64,000 nt of DNA, from positions 24,559 to 88,558 of the forward strand of contig NZ_LMUM01000008.1 in assembly GCF_009765985.1 (NCBI RefSeq), given 5' to 3'. The notes beneath the pieces were generated by a model. That model worked only from the letters and a program-made list of their open reading frames with translations, was not told the origin of the DNA and made no database searches. Within the stretch, counting starts at the first letter, position 1, and every line of letters starts with the position of its first letter. This stretch comes from Acidobacterium sp. S8 (lineage in GTDB: Bacteria; Acidobacteriota; Terriglobia; Terriglobales; Acidobacteriaceae). Positions 18,351-26,419 of the stretch are shown one piece after another. A program made the position numbers and the translations under genes.

Positions 18351-18494
18351 TGAAGAACAGCAGGGTTGACCTGACAGAAATTGTCATCCTGTAGGCTGCA
18401 TTGGTCGGCATGACATGGGTGTCCCATTTTTTCGCGTTCTTTGCGAAGGGTCGGAAGCAGAAATCCACTTTATCTATAAACTTGAAGATGGCGC

Positions 18495-19295
18495 ATGCAG
18501 TTCGACATCATCACCATATTTCCGGACTTCTTTTCGAGCATCCTCTCTCACGGGGTGCTCAAGCGGGCCCTTGCTTCGAACCTGCTCAGCGTCCAAACTC
18601 ACAATCTTCGCGATTTCACGCAGGACCGCCATCGCACCGTAGACGACCGCCCCTTCGGCGGCGGCGAAGGCATGGTCCTCAAACCGGAGCCGCTGGCCGC
18701 AGCTATCGAATCACTAAATATTGCGCCCAAGGCCGAGCGCGACCCACAAAAAGAAACCATCATCCTGCTCTCGGCCCAAGGCGCGCGGTTTACCCAGTCC
18801 ACGGCCCGCGAACTCGCTAAACTCGACCGCATCGCCCTCATTTGCGGACGCTACGAAGGTGTGGACGAGCGCGTCAACCAGCTTTTCTGCGATCGCGAAC
18901 TCTCGATCGGTGACTATGTACTCTCCGGCGGCGAGCTTGGAGCCGCCATCATTCTCGACGCCACCATGCGCCTCATCCCCGGGGCTCTCGGCAATGAGGC
19001 TTCGAGCGCCTACGAGAGCTTTGGCCAGCCCGATACCGCCTTCCCTGAAAACGAAGACGGGCCGCCCCGCTCCACTCACGGATCGGGTGGGTTGCTGGAC
19101 TATCCCCATTTCACCCGGCCGCCGGAATTTCGTGGCCTCGCCGTGCCCGAAGTCCTCAGTAGCGGCAACCACGACCTGATCCGGCGCTGGCGTCGCGAAC
19201 AGGCCCTTGAAAAAACCTGGCGCAACCGCCCCGATCTCCTTGAAGGTGCAGACTTAACGAGTGAAGACCGTAAATTTCTGAGAACTCTTAAATGA
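18495..19295 (+). CDS. trmD: tRNA (guanine-N1)-methyltransferase
   Basis: TrmD (266 aa) methylates G37 of tRNAs that read CUN, CCN and CGG codons, using S-adenosylmethionine, and so prevents frameshifting. The SPOUT-fold signatures are present: [14 protein letters not shown] at the start, [12 protein letters not shown] and the knot motif [14 protein letters not shown]. The length is close to the family norm. The ATG at 18495 starts exactly where the family begins. It lies 169 bases after rimM, more than usual in this operon; the gap holds the rimM hairpin and no gene. Confidence 0.95.
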   Translation: MQFDIITIFPDFFSSILSHGVLKRALASNLLSVQTHNLRDFTQDRHRTVDDRPFGGGEGMVLKPEPLAAAIESLNIAPKAERDPQKETIILLSAQGARFTQSTARELAKLDRIALICGRYEGVDERVNQLFCDRELSIGDYVLSGGELGAAIILDATMRLIPGALGNEASSAYESFGQPDTAFPENEDGPPRSTHGSGGLLDYPHFTRPPEFRGLAVPEVLSSGNHDLIRRWRREQALEKTWRNRPDLLEGADLTSEDRKFLRTLK

Positions 19296-19410
19296 GGCGC
19301 ATTTTATGCGCATTAACGACTTTAAAGTGCACCTAAACGACACCAAAATGAGCAAAATCACCCGCTTTCATGTAAACTAAAAGTTCTGAATTCATAAGCA
19401 GGAAAGAACA

Positions 19411-19764
19411 ATGTCTATTCATCCAGTCATGCAGCGCCTTGCCGAGAAATTGAACCGCACGGACCTGCCTCCCTTCGTCGCCGGCGACACAGTGCGCGTG
19501 CAAGTCAAGATTAAAGAAGGCGATAAAGAGCGCCTCCAGGCTTTTGAAGGCATCGTAATTGCCCGCAAAAATGGAGCACAGGGCAGCTTCACCGTCCGCA
19601 AAATGAGCTTCGGCCAGGGTGTCGAGCGCATCTTCCCCTTCAATTCCAAGGTTATCGACAAGGTCGAAAAGATCCGCTCGGCCCGCGTTCGCCGCGCCAA
19701 GCTCTTCTACCTCCGCGGCCTCCGCGGCAAAGCCGCCCGCCTTAAAGAAGTCGAGCGCACCTAA
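19411..19764 (+). CDS. rplS: 50S ribosomal protein L19
   Basis: L19 (117 aa) sits at the subunit interface. Typical motifs: [20 protein letters not shown], then [11 protein letters not shown] and [25 protein letters not shown] lies just before the ATG. It closes the rpsP-trmD operon and is followed by a strong hairpin terminator. In many bacteria rnhB comes next; here that gene lies 3.1 kb away behind a block of accessory genes. Confidence 0.96.
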   Translation: MSIHPVMQRLAEKLNRTDLPPFVAGDTVRVQVKIKEGDKERLQAFEGIVIARKNGAQGSFTVRKMSFGQGVERIFPFNSKVIDKVEKIRSARVRRAKLFYLRGLRGKAARLKEVERT

Positions 19765-19785
19765 GTCCTCCCAACTATTCAAAAG

Positions 19786-19818
19786 CAAACGCCCCGGCCT
19801 TGGCCGGGGCGTTTGTGC
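19786..19818 (+). terminator. Intrinsic terminator after rplS
   Basis: CAAACGCCCCGGCC and GGCCGGGGCGTTTG form a perfect 14-bp stem with a TT spacer, with T-rich bases in the descending arm. It lies 21 bases after the rplS stop and ends the ribosomal operon. Confidence 0.85.
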
Positions 19819-20009
19819 GTCTACGCGATAAATTTCCCGCTCCTCAAACGCCGTCAATCCTGAGCGAAGCGACCGAAGGAAGCGCAGTCGAAGGACCGCA
19901 AGAACGGTGTCGTGCGCCGTTTGTCCTTGCGCTGCAAGGACCTCGTCTTAAAGCTTCATAACGCCTAAAAAATTATTCATGGAAAATCTAACTCGATGAT
20001 GATAAAATC

Positions 20010-20030
20010 GACTAGTTTAATCAACCAGTC
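20010..20030. promoter_or_regulatory. Near-perfect inverted repeat, likely antitoxin operator
   Basis: GACTAGTTTA (20010-20019), one base, then TCAACCAGTC (20021-20030), whose complement is GACTGGTTGA: 8 of 10 positions match. It ends seven bases before the antitoxin start, the usual place for autoregulation by an antitoxin-toxin complex. Confidence 0.5.
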
Positions 20031-20037
20031 TAATTCT

Positions 20038-20283
20038 ATGCGCCAGATTCAGGCTTCCGAAGCGAAAACGCACCTCCCTGAGCTACTTGATGAAGTAGAA
20101 CGCGGAGCTACGCTCATCATCACCCGCCATGGCAAACCCATCGCCCGACTGGTTCCGGAAACCGACCATCGCCAGTCAGAAATCGATGGAGCCGTGACAA
20201 GAATGCAGGCGCGCAGACATCGCGCTCCCCGTATCAAGCTGCAGGAGCTGCTTGCCGCTCGTGAAACAGGGCGGAAACACTAG
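20038..20283 (+). CDS. Type II antitoxin, Phd/YefM family
   Basis: The 81-aa antitoxin begins MRQIQASEAKTHLPELLDEV, the signature of Phd/YefM antitoxins, where the N-terminal half binds operator DNA as a dimer; GATLIITRHGKPIARLVP follows. The C-terminal part (about residues 45-81) is charged and should wrap the toxin. I start at the ATG 20038 because upstream in-frame ATGs (19996, 19999) lie inside the probable operator and add non-conserved residues. The stop TAG overlaps the toxin GTG by one base. Confidence 0.88.
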   Translation: MRQIQASEAKTHLPELLDEVERGATLIITRHGKPIARLVPETDHRQSEIDGAVTRMQARRHRAPRIKLQELLAARETGRKH

Positions 20284-20693
20284 TGCCGTTTGTATTGGAC
20301 GCATCCGTAACTGCCAGTTGGGCATTCCGTGACGAGCAACATCCGCACGCCGATCTGGCATTGGAACGCATACGAACCGATCAGGCCTTTGCTCCAACTC
20401 TCTGGTGGTTTGAAGTGCGTAACATTCTCATCGTGAGTGAGCGGCGCAAGCGCCTCAGCGAGGCTGAAACCGCAGCATTTCTGCGAGATCTCGCAACCTT
20501 CGGTATCAATTTGGATATCGTTCCTGAAACAAACGAAGTTCTCCGCGTGGCCCGCGCGCATCAACTCTCTGTCTACGATGCGGCTTATCTGGAACTTGCG
20601 TTAAGGATGGACACTCCTCTCGCCACGCTCGACATAGACCTTGTTCGGGCCGCCCGCGTCGAGTCCGTTCGCATCGTCGGAGAAAATGCTTAG
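20283..20693 (+). CDS. vapC: VapC-type PIN-domain toxin (ribonuclease)
   Basis: This 136-aa PIN-domain Mg2+-dependent ribonuclease is neutralised by the preceding antitoxin. The acidic quartet of VapC toxins is visible: D6 in FVLDASV, E44 in WWFEVRN, D99 in VYDAAYLELAL and D117 in ATLDIDL. VapC enzymes usually cut tRNA or the sarcin-ricin loop, but the target here is unknown. The GTG start overlaps the antitoxin stop, so synthesis is coupled. The 170 bases after it hold no gene that I can see. Confidence 0.9.
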   Translation: MPFVLDASVTASWAFRDEQHPHADLALERIRTDQAFAPTLWWFEVRNILIVSERRKRLSEAETAAFLRDLATFGINLDIVPETNEVLRVARAHQLSVYDAAYLELALRMDTPLATLDIDLVRAARVESVRIVGENA

Positions 20694-20863
20694 CTGATAA
20701 ATAAAAGAGATGCGAAAGCGCCCTCCCGGTAGAAGCCGGGGACTTTAGTCTCCAGACAAAACCGGGTCAAAGACGGCGTGCCTTGCCGTCGCAGGCCGTT
20801 CGTGGAGGCGCAGCCGAAAACGATTTATCCGCCGGGAGTCTTCTAAGTAGGAGGACCCTGAAA

Positions 20864-21130
20864 TTAACCCAGCAATGCTTCAATATCCTTCTTCTCCCGC
20901 ACAATCGACAACCGGTTCGGAATTTTGGTCGGATTGCACACCGTTACTCCGCCTTTCGGACACAGATCCATGCAGGGCACGTTTATGACGTGAAGTATTT
21001 GGAAAGGATGTTCTTTATTGTGCCTCTTAACCGTCTTCTTCAGCTTTGATAGAGTCCGCATGCCTTTTTCACCCTTCAGCTTCTTCTGGCATTTGCGGCA
21101 GGCAAGGACAAGCCGTCCTTCCCACGGCAC
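20864..21130 (-). CDS. Small Cys-rich (2Fe-2S) ferredoxin-like protein
   Basis: The 88-aa basic protein has cysteines at 11, 14, 54, 58 and 66 (LACRKCQKKL, then VPCMDLCPKGGVTVC). The spacing and the CPKGGVTVC ending resemble thioredoxin-fold (2Fe-2S) ferredoxin-like proteins, but the match is by eye and the cluster is not proven. The frame is open 17 codons further upstream without an ATG or TTG, so I use the GTG at 21130; no clear SD supports it. Convergent with vapC and followed, on the other side, by the TetR-SDR unit. Electron transfer is a guess. Confidence 0.55.
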   Translation of the reverse strand: MPWEGRLVLACRKCQKKLKGEKGMRTLSKLKKTVKRHNKEHPFQILHVINVPCMDLCPKGGVTVCNPTKIPNRLSIVREKKDIEALLG

Positions 21131-21252
21131 CTGATAGGTTTGTGGTTGGTTGTCATCCCTCCTGAATTGGATGCTGATTTTTTAGAACTGTCATTGCCAA
21201 CCCCCATTCCTACCAATGGGTTCACACCAGCGCGAACCACACCTAGCCAACA

Positions 21253-21280
21253 AAAATGCCCCGGCCATGACCGGAGCATT
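21253..21280 (-). terminator. Intrinsic terminator after the SDR gene
   Basis: On the minus strand AATGCTCCGGTCA/TGGCCGGGGCATT forms a long stem (one mismatch) followed by TTTTTG. It lies 17 bases downstream of the SDR stop. Confidence 0.75.
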
Positions 21281-21296
21281 CTAATGAAGCACGAAA

Positions 21297-22160
21297 CTAG
21301 TGATTCAATAGCTCAGGAATTACTTCTGCATTCTCAAAGACAGTGGACACGGTAAGATCCCGCCATTTCGCAGCCTCTTCCGCGCGTGCAGTCTCTGCCT
21401 GCTGCACCCGCTTCTCCGCATCGACGCCCAGGATGAGCCGGACAGGCACCGTGTCGCTGTTAGCAAGCTGGACAATCAGCTCAGCGATTTTGCGCGGGTC
21501 GCCTTCCTGCCGCCCTTCAATGCTTTGCAGCAGCTTCAGGATCGGCCCCACCGTCGGCTGGTAATCCGGCAGTAGTTCTGGAGCGTTCCCACGTGCGCGC
21601 CGCGCCCAGTTCGTGCGGATACCGCCTGGTTCCAGCGTGCAGACCTTCACTCCTAGCGGCGCCACTTCCATCGCCACGGCATCACTGAAGCCGCCCACCG
21701 CCCACTTGGCAGCGTGGTACGGAGAGTTGCCCGCAATCGCCAGCCGCCCTCCGATCGAGGAGATCTGAAAGATGTGCCCGCTCTTCTGCTTACGCATCAC
21801 CGGAATGGCCGCGCGCGTCGTGTACACCACTCCGTAGAAGCACGTATCCACGACCGCCTTGAAGTCCTCCGCGCTCATCTGCTCGAACGGTGCAAATTCG
21901 CCGTAACCCGCATTATTGACCAGCACATCCAGTCTCCCGAATGTGTCTACCGACATCTGTACAGCAGCCTTTGCCGCCGCTTCATCGCGCACTTCGAGCG
22001 TTACCGGCTTCACCCGGTCCTTGTATTGCTCGACCAGCGGAGCCAGCTCCTCCGTCCTGCGCGCACCCGCGACGACGCTGTCGCCCGCCGCCAGGGCTGC
22101 CTCAGCAATATCGCGTCCCAACCCATTTCCGCTTCCCGTAATCAACCAGACTTTCGCCAT
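21297..22160 (-). CDS. Short-chain dehydrogenase/reductase (SDR)
   Basis: This 287-aa NAD(P)-dependent oxidoreductase has a Rossmann fold. The nucleotide-binding motif TGSGNGLG is at residues 8-15, NNAGYGEF in the middle, the catalytic Ser in ISSIGG and the Tyr-Lys pair in YHAAK. I place the start at 22160 because AGGAGG lies about seven bases upstream; a longer frame from 22211 would overlap the probable operator. It follows a TetR gene on the same strand, and an inverted repeat lies between them, so the regulator probably represses this enzyme. The substrate is unknown; the sequence resembles oxidoreductases annotated as ketone/aldehyde reductases. Confidence 0.9.
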   Translation of the reverse strand: MAKVWLITGSGNGLGRDIAEAALAAGDSVVAGARRTEELAPLVEQYKDRVKPVTLEVRDEAAAKAAVQMSVDTFGRLDVLVNNAGYGEFAPFEQMSAEDFKAVVDTCFYGVVYTTRAAIPVMRKQKSGHIFQISSIGGRLAIAGNSPYHAAKWAVGGFSDAVAMEVAPLGVKVCTLEPGGIRTNWARRARGNAPELLPDYQPTVGPILKLLQSIEGRQEGDPRKIAELIVQLANSDTVPVRLILGVDAEKRVQQAETARAEEAAKWRDLTVSTVFENAEVIPELLNH

Positions 22161-22189
22161 CGAAAAATCCTCCTGCAAATTCGATTCTA

Positions 22190-22213
22190 AAATGAGCGAG
22201 CAGATGCTCATTT
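22190..22213. promoter_or_regulatory. Perfect 8-bp inverted repeat, likely TetR operator
   Basis: AAATGAGC (22190-22197), eight bases, then GCTCATTT (22206-22213). It lies between the TetR gene stop and the SDR start, 30 bases upstream of the SDR ATG. The length and symmetry suit a TetR dimer. Confidence 0.55.
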
Positions 22214-22228
22214 ATTTGGGAGAAATAT

Positions 22229-22798
22229 TCACCCCAGCGCTTTCCACAGCACCTTGAACGTCCGCTTGATCAGTTCTTCCCGCTGCTTCGGCGCTTTTGC
22301 AATAAAATCCATGGCAGCTTCCTGCATGGCCGCCATGGTCGCCGCTGCAAATCCTGCCGGAAGTCCGCGCAGCGCTGCGCCTTTTTCCAGCTCTTGCAAC
22401 GTAGCATCCACTGCGCCGCGTTTGGTGGCCGTGCGCGAACGGGTTTCCGAGGTAATCACGTCAGAAATATGCAGCTGCATCGAAGCCTTGCGCTTCGCCG
22501 GAAAGGCGATCGCCCAATCTAGATAGCCTGCCCAGATATGCCACGCCCGGCGCTGCAAACTTCCCTTATGCGGAAAGTCGGCATTAATTCTGTCGTAGAC
22601 CTCATTTTTCAGCTCGAGATACAACTCATTCAGAAGCTCGTCTTTATTTACGAAATAGGTGAAGAGCGTCCCCTCGGCGAGACCCGCGCGTTGAGCGATC
22701 TTCGCAATCGGCGCGCCAAGGCCGCCTTCGGCAATCTCCTGCGCGGTAGCCTGAAGAATCGCACTGCGTTTTTCGGGGCTTCTAAGTCGTGCCATCAT
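22229..22798 (-). CDS. TetR-family transcriptional regulator
   Basis: This 189-aa dimeric repressor has an N-terminal helix-turn-helix: EKRSAILQATAQEIAEGG, then APIAKIAQRAGLAEGTLFTYF (residues 27-47), where the recognition helix ending in TLFTYFxxKDEL is typical. The C-terminal ligand domain is unassigned. It is 68 bases upstream of the SDR gene and divergent from rnhB. It probably represses the SDR and perhaps itself through the inverted repeat at 22190-22213. Confidence 0.92.
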   Translation of the reverse strand: MMARLRSPEKRSAILQATAQEIAEGGLGAPIAKIAQRAGLAEGTLFTYFVNKDELLNELYLELKNEVYDRINADFPHKGSLQRRAWHIWAGYLDWAIAFPAKRKASMQLHISDVITSETRSRTATKRGAVDATLQELEKGAALRGLPAGFAAATMAAMQEAAMDFIAKAPKQREELIKRTFKVLWKALG

Positions 22799-22891
22799 CT
22801 AGCAAAGAATACAGCCATTTTCGGATTACCCTCGTGCAGGTACAAGATTTCCACCGCCATCCACGCCTCATCCAGCGATAAACTCAACGTA

Positions 22892-23650
22892 ATGCCCCGT
22901 GCACCGAAATTTATTCTGGAAGCGGAGAGCCAGGAGGAAGAGACCCTCTCCGCCGCCACCAGAAAAATGCGCATGCTGCGCTCGCTCGTCTGCGGCAACA
23001 GGCATGAGAAGGCTGCGCGCGCCCAGGGCTTCACTCTCATCGCAGGCGTCGATGAAGTAGGCCGAGGCTCTCTCTTCGGTTGCGTTGTTGCCGCCGCCGT
23101 TATTCTGCCGGAGAATACCCGCATTCGCGGCCTGCGCGATTCCAAACAGCTCTTGCGCGAGGATCGCGAGCGCCTCGCGAAAATCGTCGAGCAAAAAGCC
23201 ATTGCCATCGCCATCGAAGAGATCGATGCCGCCACGATCGACCGCATCAACATCTACCAGGCGTCGAAGCTGGCCATGACACAGGCCGTGCTCAAGCTGA
23301 CGCCCGCACCCGACCACCTGCTCATCGACGCGCTCCGTCTCAACCATCCCTGCGCGCAGACCAGCATCATCTATGGCGACTCGCTCTCCATCTCCATCGC
23401 CGCCGCATCCGTCGTCGCCAAGGTCTACCGTGACCAGAAGATGCGCGAGTTTCATGACCAATATCCTGAATACGGCCTGGCCTCGCACAAGGGTTACAGC
23501 ACACCGGTGCATCTCGCAGCTCTTGAAAAATACGGTCCCACTCCGCTCCATCGCAAGAGCTTTCGCCCGGTCGCGCAAACCTCGCTACCCTGGGACACTC
23601 CGCCGCAAGTTGAGATCATCGACGTGCCGGTCGATGCACTCCCCGCCTGA
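22892..23650 (+). CDS. rnhB: Ribonuclease HII
   Basis: RNase HII (252 aa) cuts RNA in RNA-DNA hybrids and removes misincorporated ribonucleotides. The signature LIAGVDEVGRGSLFGCVVAAAV contains the catalytic Asp-Glu; LRDSKQL, YGDSLSISIAAASVVAKVYRD and HKGYSTPVHLAAL are further family motifs. The protein has about 50 N-terminal residues before the core, longer than E. coli RnhB. The ATG at 22892 is the first after the TetR divergence; an upstream in-frame extension would cover the TetR gene and is rejected. It is separated from rplS, its usual neighbour, by the accessory block. Confidence 0.94.
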   Translation: MPRAPKFILEAESQEEETLSAATRKMRMLRSLVCGNRHEKAARAQGFTLIAGVDEVGRGSLFGCVVAAAVILPENTRIRGLRDSKQLLREDRERLAKIVEQKAIAIAIEEIDAATIDRINIYQASKLAMTQAVLKLTPAPDHLLIDALRLNHPCAQTSIIYGDSLSISIAAASVVAKVYRDQKMREFHDQYPEYGLASHKGYSTPVHLAALEKYGPTPLHRKSFRPVAQTSLPWDTPPQVEIIDVPVDALPA

Positions 23651-23767
23651 TTCGCAACGTTATCTTCGTCCCCTCGCGAAGCAAAACCGTCCTTCGCAAC
23701 GAAAATTCGTTGAAACAACCATCCACGATCTCCGTTAAACTGAAAGCCAGTAACCAAGGAGCACTAT

Positions 23768-24514
23768 TTGTCATACCGCATGATGTGCCTCACCGCGCAT
23801 CCCGACGACGAGAGCGGAGCCTTTGGCGGCGCGCTGCTCATGGCGCACGAAAAGAGTATTGAAACAAGCGTCGTCTGCCTCACTGACGGAGCCGCAGGCA
23901 GCTTTCGCGGCAGCGCCAAAAGCGCAGAAGAATTGGCTGCATTACGCCGCGATGAGTTCTGCGCGGCTGGCAAACTCCTCGGACTTACCCACGCGGAAGT
24001 GCTTGATTACCCTGACGGTAAGCTCGATCAGCAGAACTTCTCCGAGCTTGCCAGTCTTCTGGTGGGAAAAATTCGTCACTACCGCCCTCAGGTTGTGCTC
24101 ACCTTTGGCGGAGACGGCGGCGTCAATCTTCACCGCGACCACACCATCATCTCGCTTGCCGCCACTGCCGCTTTCCACTGGGCGGGGCGCGCGCAACTCT
24201 TTCCCGAAGCTGGCGCAGCTTACGCTCCGCAGAAGCTGTATTATGCCAACACGCCCTTCGTCTCCGTCTACAACTCCGATGAAGGCGCAACCGCCGCTAT
24301 CGTTCCTTATTCGCTCAGCCTTGAACTGGGCAAATGGAAAGAGCGCAAGATCGACGCTTTCAAACTGCATACCACGCAACACGGCGTGCTCGAACGCGTC
24401 CGCGACTTCATCGACAAGCACATGGACAATGAGCGCTACCTCCTGGCTGCTGCTCGCAATCCGCGCCCGTTAGCGGAAGACGACGCTCTCTTTGCCGGAG
24501 TCGTAGAAGACTAA
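23768..24514 (+). CDS. PIG-L/LmbE-family deacetylase (BshB-like)
   Basis: This 248-aa zinc-dependent N-deacetylase has a Rossmann-like fold. The zinc motif AHPDDE is at residues 10-15 and the second metal motif NLHRDH near 122. The family removes acetyl from GlcNAc-containing molecules, for example in bacillithiol (BshB), mycothiol or GPI synthesis; a bacillithiol role is possible but no bshA or bshC is here. The TTG at 23768 is preferred: AAGGAG (23756-23761) sits six bases upstream, whereas the ATG at 23780 would be too far. Confidence 0.87.
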   Translation: MSYRMMCLTAHPDDESGAFGGALLMAHEKSIETSVVCLTDGAAGSFRGSAKSAEELAALRRDEFCAAGKLLGLTHAEVLDYPDGKLDQQNFSELASLLVGKIRHYRPQVVLTFGGDGGVNLHRDHTIISLAATAAFHWAGRAQLFPEAGAAYAPQKLYYANTPFVSVYNSDEGATAAIVPYSLSLELGKWKERKIDAFKLHTTQHGVLERVRDFIDKHMDNERYLLAAARNPRPLAEDDALFAGVVED

Positions 24515-24623
24515 CTTCTGAACGAATCAGAGAATCGTGACCTTTTTAAATTTGCTATGGGAAGGTTGTTGGCCTTCACAATTTCTGTCGGCATTAAAGC
24601 CGACTTGAGAGACAATCGCGAAC

Positions 24624-25538
24624 ATGAAGACTGTTCGCTTTGCCTTCCTGCTGATTCTTGGCTGTTCGTGTGCAACGGGGCTTGCACAGCAAGTTCCTTC
24701 TGCCGTTACCACCGATCCTCCTGTTGACAAGCAAAATCCAGCTGCAATGGAGAGCTTCCAGTTGCCCAGCCATGGATCGCAGCTGAATGCGCTCATGTAT
24801 ATTGCCGCTGGTGCGGAGCCGCATCCGACCGTCATTTTGCTGCATGGCTTTCCGGGAAATGAAAGAAATCTCGACCTGGCGCAGGCTATCCGACGCGCAG
24901 GCTGGAACGTGCTGTACTTCAACTATCGCGGGGCATGGGGATCGCCGGGAGATTTTTCCTTCAGTCATTGCATGGAGGACGTAGCCGCAGCGGTTGCCTA
25001 TCTGCGCGAGCCTGCCAATGCGACCCTGTTGCGCGTCGATGCGAAACGGATTGTGCTCATCGGGCACAGCATGGGCGGATTTATGACCGTGGCTGGCGGG
25101 GCGCATGATGCAGGCGTCGAGGCCATCGGCGTCATCTCGCCGGGAAACATGGGCGAGATCGCCACAGCCATGGTGAAGGGCTACGGAGAGAGCGCAGCGC
25201 CATCGAAGATGGCCGCCATGCTGGCCAAAGAAGGAATCGCTCCGCTGCATGGCTGCACTTCGGAAAGCCTGGCGCAGGAGGCGATCGCGCATCGGGCAGA
25301 GTGGAGCTATGAGGGGTATGCCCGGACACTGGCGACACGGCCCGTGCTCGTCATCAGCTCCGATGATGGATTGGCGGCGCAGGCGACCTTATTTGCCGAG
25401 ACACTTCGCAAGGATGGCAACACGAAGGTAACGGATCTCCGCCTGGCGACAGACCACGCCTATTCTGACAAGCGCATTGCCCTGGAGTCGGCTGTGTTGT
25501 CGTGGCTTGCGGCATTGCCGACTACCGCCGCCCACTGA
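24624..25538 (+). CDS. Exported alpha/beta hydrolase
   Basis: This 304-aa serine hydrolase has an N-terminal export signal (residues 1-22, ending GLAQ); LILGC could alternatively be read as a lipoprotein box. The oxyanion-hole motif LLHGFPGN is near residue 72, the nucleophile elbow GHSMGG has Ser149, and a likely catalytic His lies in ATDHAYSD near the end. The family hydrolyses esters or amides; the substrate is unknown. It stands alone between the PIG-L gene and the convergent efp. Confidence 0.87.
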   Translation: MKTVRFAFLLILGCSCATGLAQQVPSAVTTDPPVDKQNPAAMESFQLPSHGSQLNALMYIAAGAEPHPTVILLHGFPGNERNLDLAQAIRRAGWNVLYFNYRGAWGSPGDFSFSHCMEDVAAAVAYLREPANATLLRVDAKRIVLIGHSMGGFMTVAGGAHDAGVEAIGVISPGNMGEIATAMVKGYGESAAPSKMAAMLAKEGIAPLHGCTSESLAQEAIAHRAEWSYEGYARTLATRPVLVISSDDGLAAQATLFAETLRKDGNTKVTDLRLATDHAYSDKRIALESAVLSWLAALPTTAAH

Positions 25539-25570
25539 TGGTGAAAAGTCTGGGCCGTACTGACAGAAAT

Positions 25571-25600
25571 AAAAACGGCACAGCCTTGGCTGTGCCGTCT
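25571..25600 (-). terminator. Intrinsic terminator after efp
   Basis: ACGGCACAGCC and GGCTGTGCCGT form an 11-bp perfect stem with a TT loop. On the minus strand the stem is followed by TTTTTAT, so it chiefly ends efp; the plus-strand hydrolase may use it too. Confidence 0.8.
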
Positions 25601-25618
25601 GTTGACACGGGATGAAAT

Positions 25619-26179
25619 TTACGCGCGAGAGAGGTATGCGCCTTCGGCGGTATCGACGCGGATTTTTTCGCCCTCATTGATGAAGGGAGGCACCTGCACA
25701 ATCAAGCCTGTCTCGGTCTTTGCTGGCTTGGTGACGGAGGAAGCGGTGGCCGATTTGAGACCTGGCTCCGTCTCTACGATGGTGAGCTCGACCGTCTGCG
25801 GCAGTTCAATGCCAACGGGCACGCCGTCAAAGAAGGACACAGTGATCTGAAGATTCGGCGTGAGGTATTCGACGGCATCACCCAGCGTGTCGTGCTTGAG
25901 GTGAGTCTGCTCGTAGTTCTCGGTGTTCATGAAGTAGTAGTCATCGCCGTCGTTGTAGAGGAATTCCATGGCGATTTCATCGACGACCACACGATCGATC
26001 GCGTCGGCGGAGCGGAAGCGGTGCTCAAACATGGCGCCAGAGCGCAGGTTGCGCAGCTTTGCCTGAATGAAGGCGCGCAGGTTGCCGGGCGTGCGGTGCT
26101 CGACCGAGAAAACGGCATGCAGCTCGTTGTTGTGCTTAATGATCATGCCCGGACGCATTTGTGTGGCGGGAATCGCCAT
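25619..26179 (-). CDS. efp: Elongation factor P
   Basis: EF-P (186 aa) enters the ribosomal E site and rescues synthesis of polyproline stretches. Three beta-barrel domains are recognisable, with the KOW-like start ATQMRPGMIIKHNNELH and the C-terminal GLIVQVPPFINEGEKIRVDT. The loop that in E. coli carries modified Lys34 (PGKGQAF) reads PGNLRAF here, so Asn33 occupies the modified position and Leu/Arg follow. The known EpmA/B, rhamnosyl-Arg or YmfI-type modifications would therefore not apply in their usual form. SD AAGGAG precedes the ATG. Confidence 0.95.
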   Translation of the reverse strand: MAIPATQMRPGMIIKHNNELHAVFSVEHRTPGNLRAFIQAKLRNLRSGAMFEHRFRSADAIDRVVVDEIAMEFLYNDGDDYYFMNTENYEQTHLKHDTLGDAVEYLTPNLQITVSFFDGVPVGIELPQTVELTIVETEPGLKSATASSVTKPAKTETGLIVQVPPFINEGEKIRVDTAEGAYLSRA

Positions 26180-26419
26180 AAAACAACTCCTTACTCTTGT
26201 GGTTCTGGGATTTTACAGATGCTGGCGCTCGCGGCCAGGCGGGAAACTCTCTCCAATAGAAGATTGTAGCGTTTTCTCTGCATCGGAGCCAGTTGCGACG
26301 GCGCAAGGCTGGAATTCAGAATTCTGCGGCCCGCTGCACCATGCGATATCCTTGAATGTTTGCAACAATGAAACGTTAGGCTCAGCGGAAGTCGATCGAC
26401 GAGCCACTAAGGACGATGC

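Noticed and set aside
20694..20863. Small gene or terminator after vapC
   Set aside because: Only weak complementarity (GGGGACTTTAGTCTCC) and no frame with an SD.
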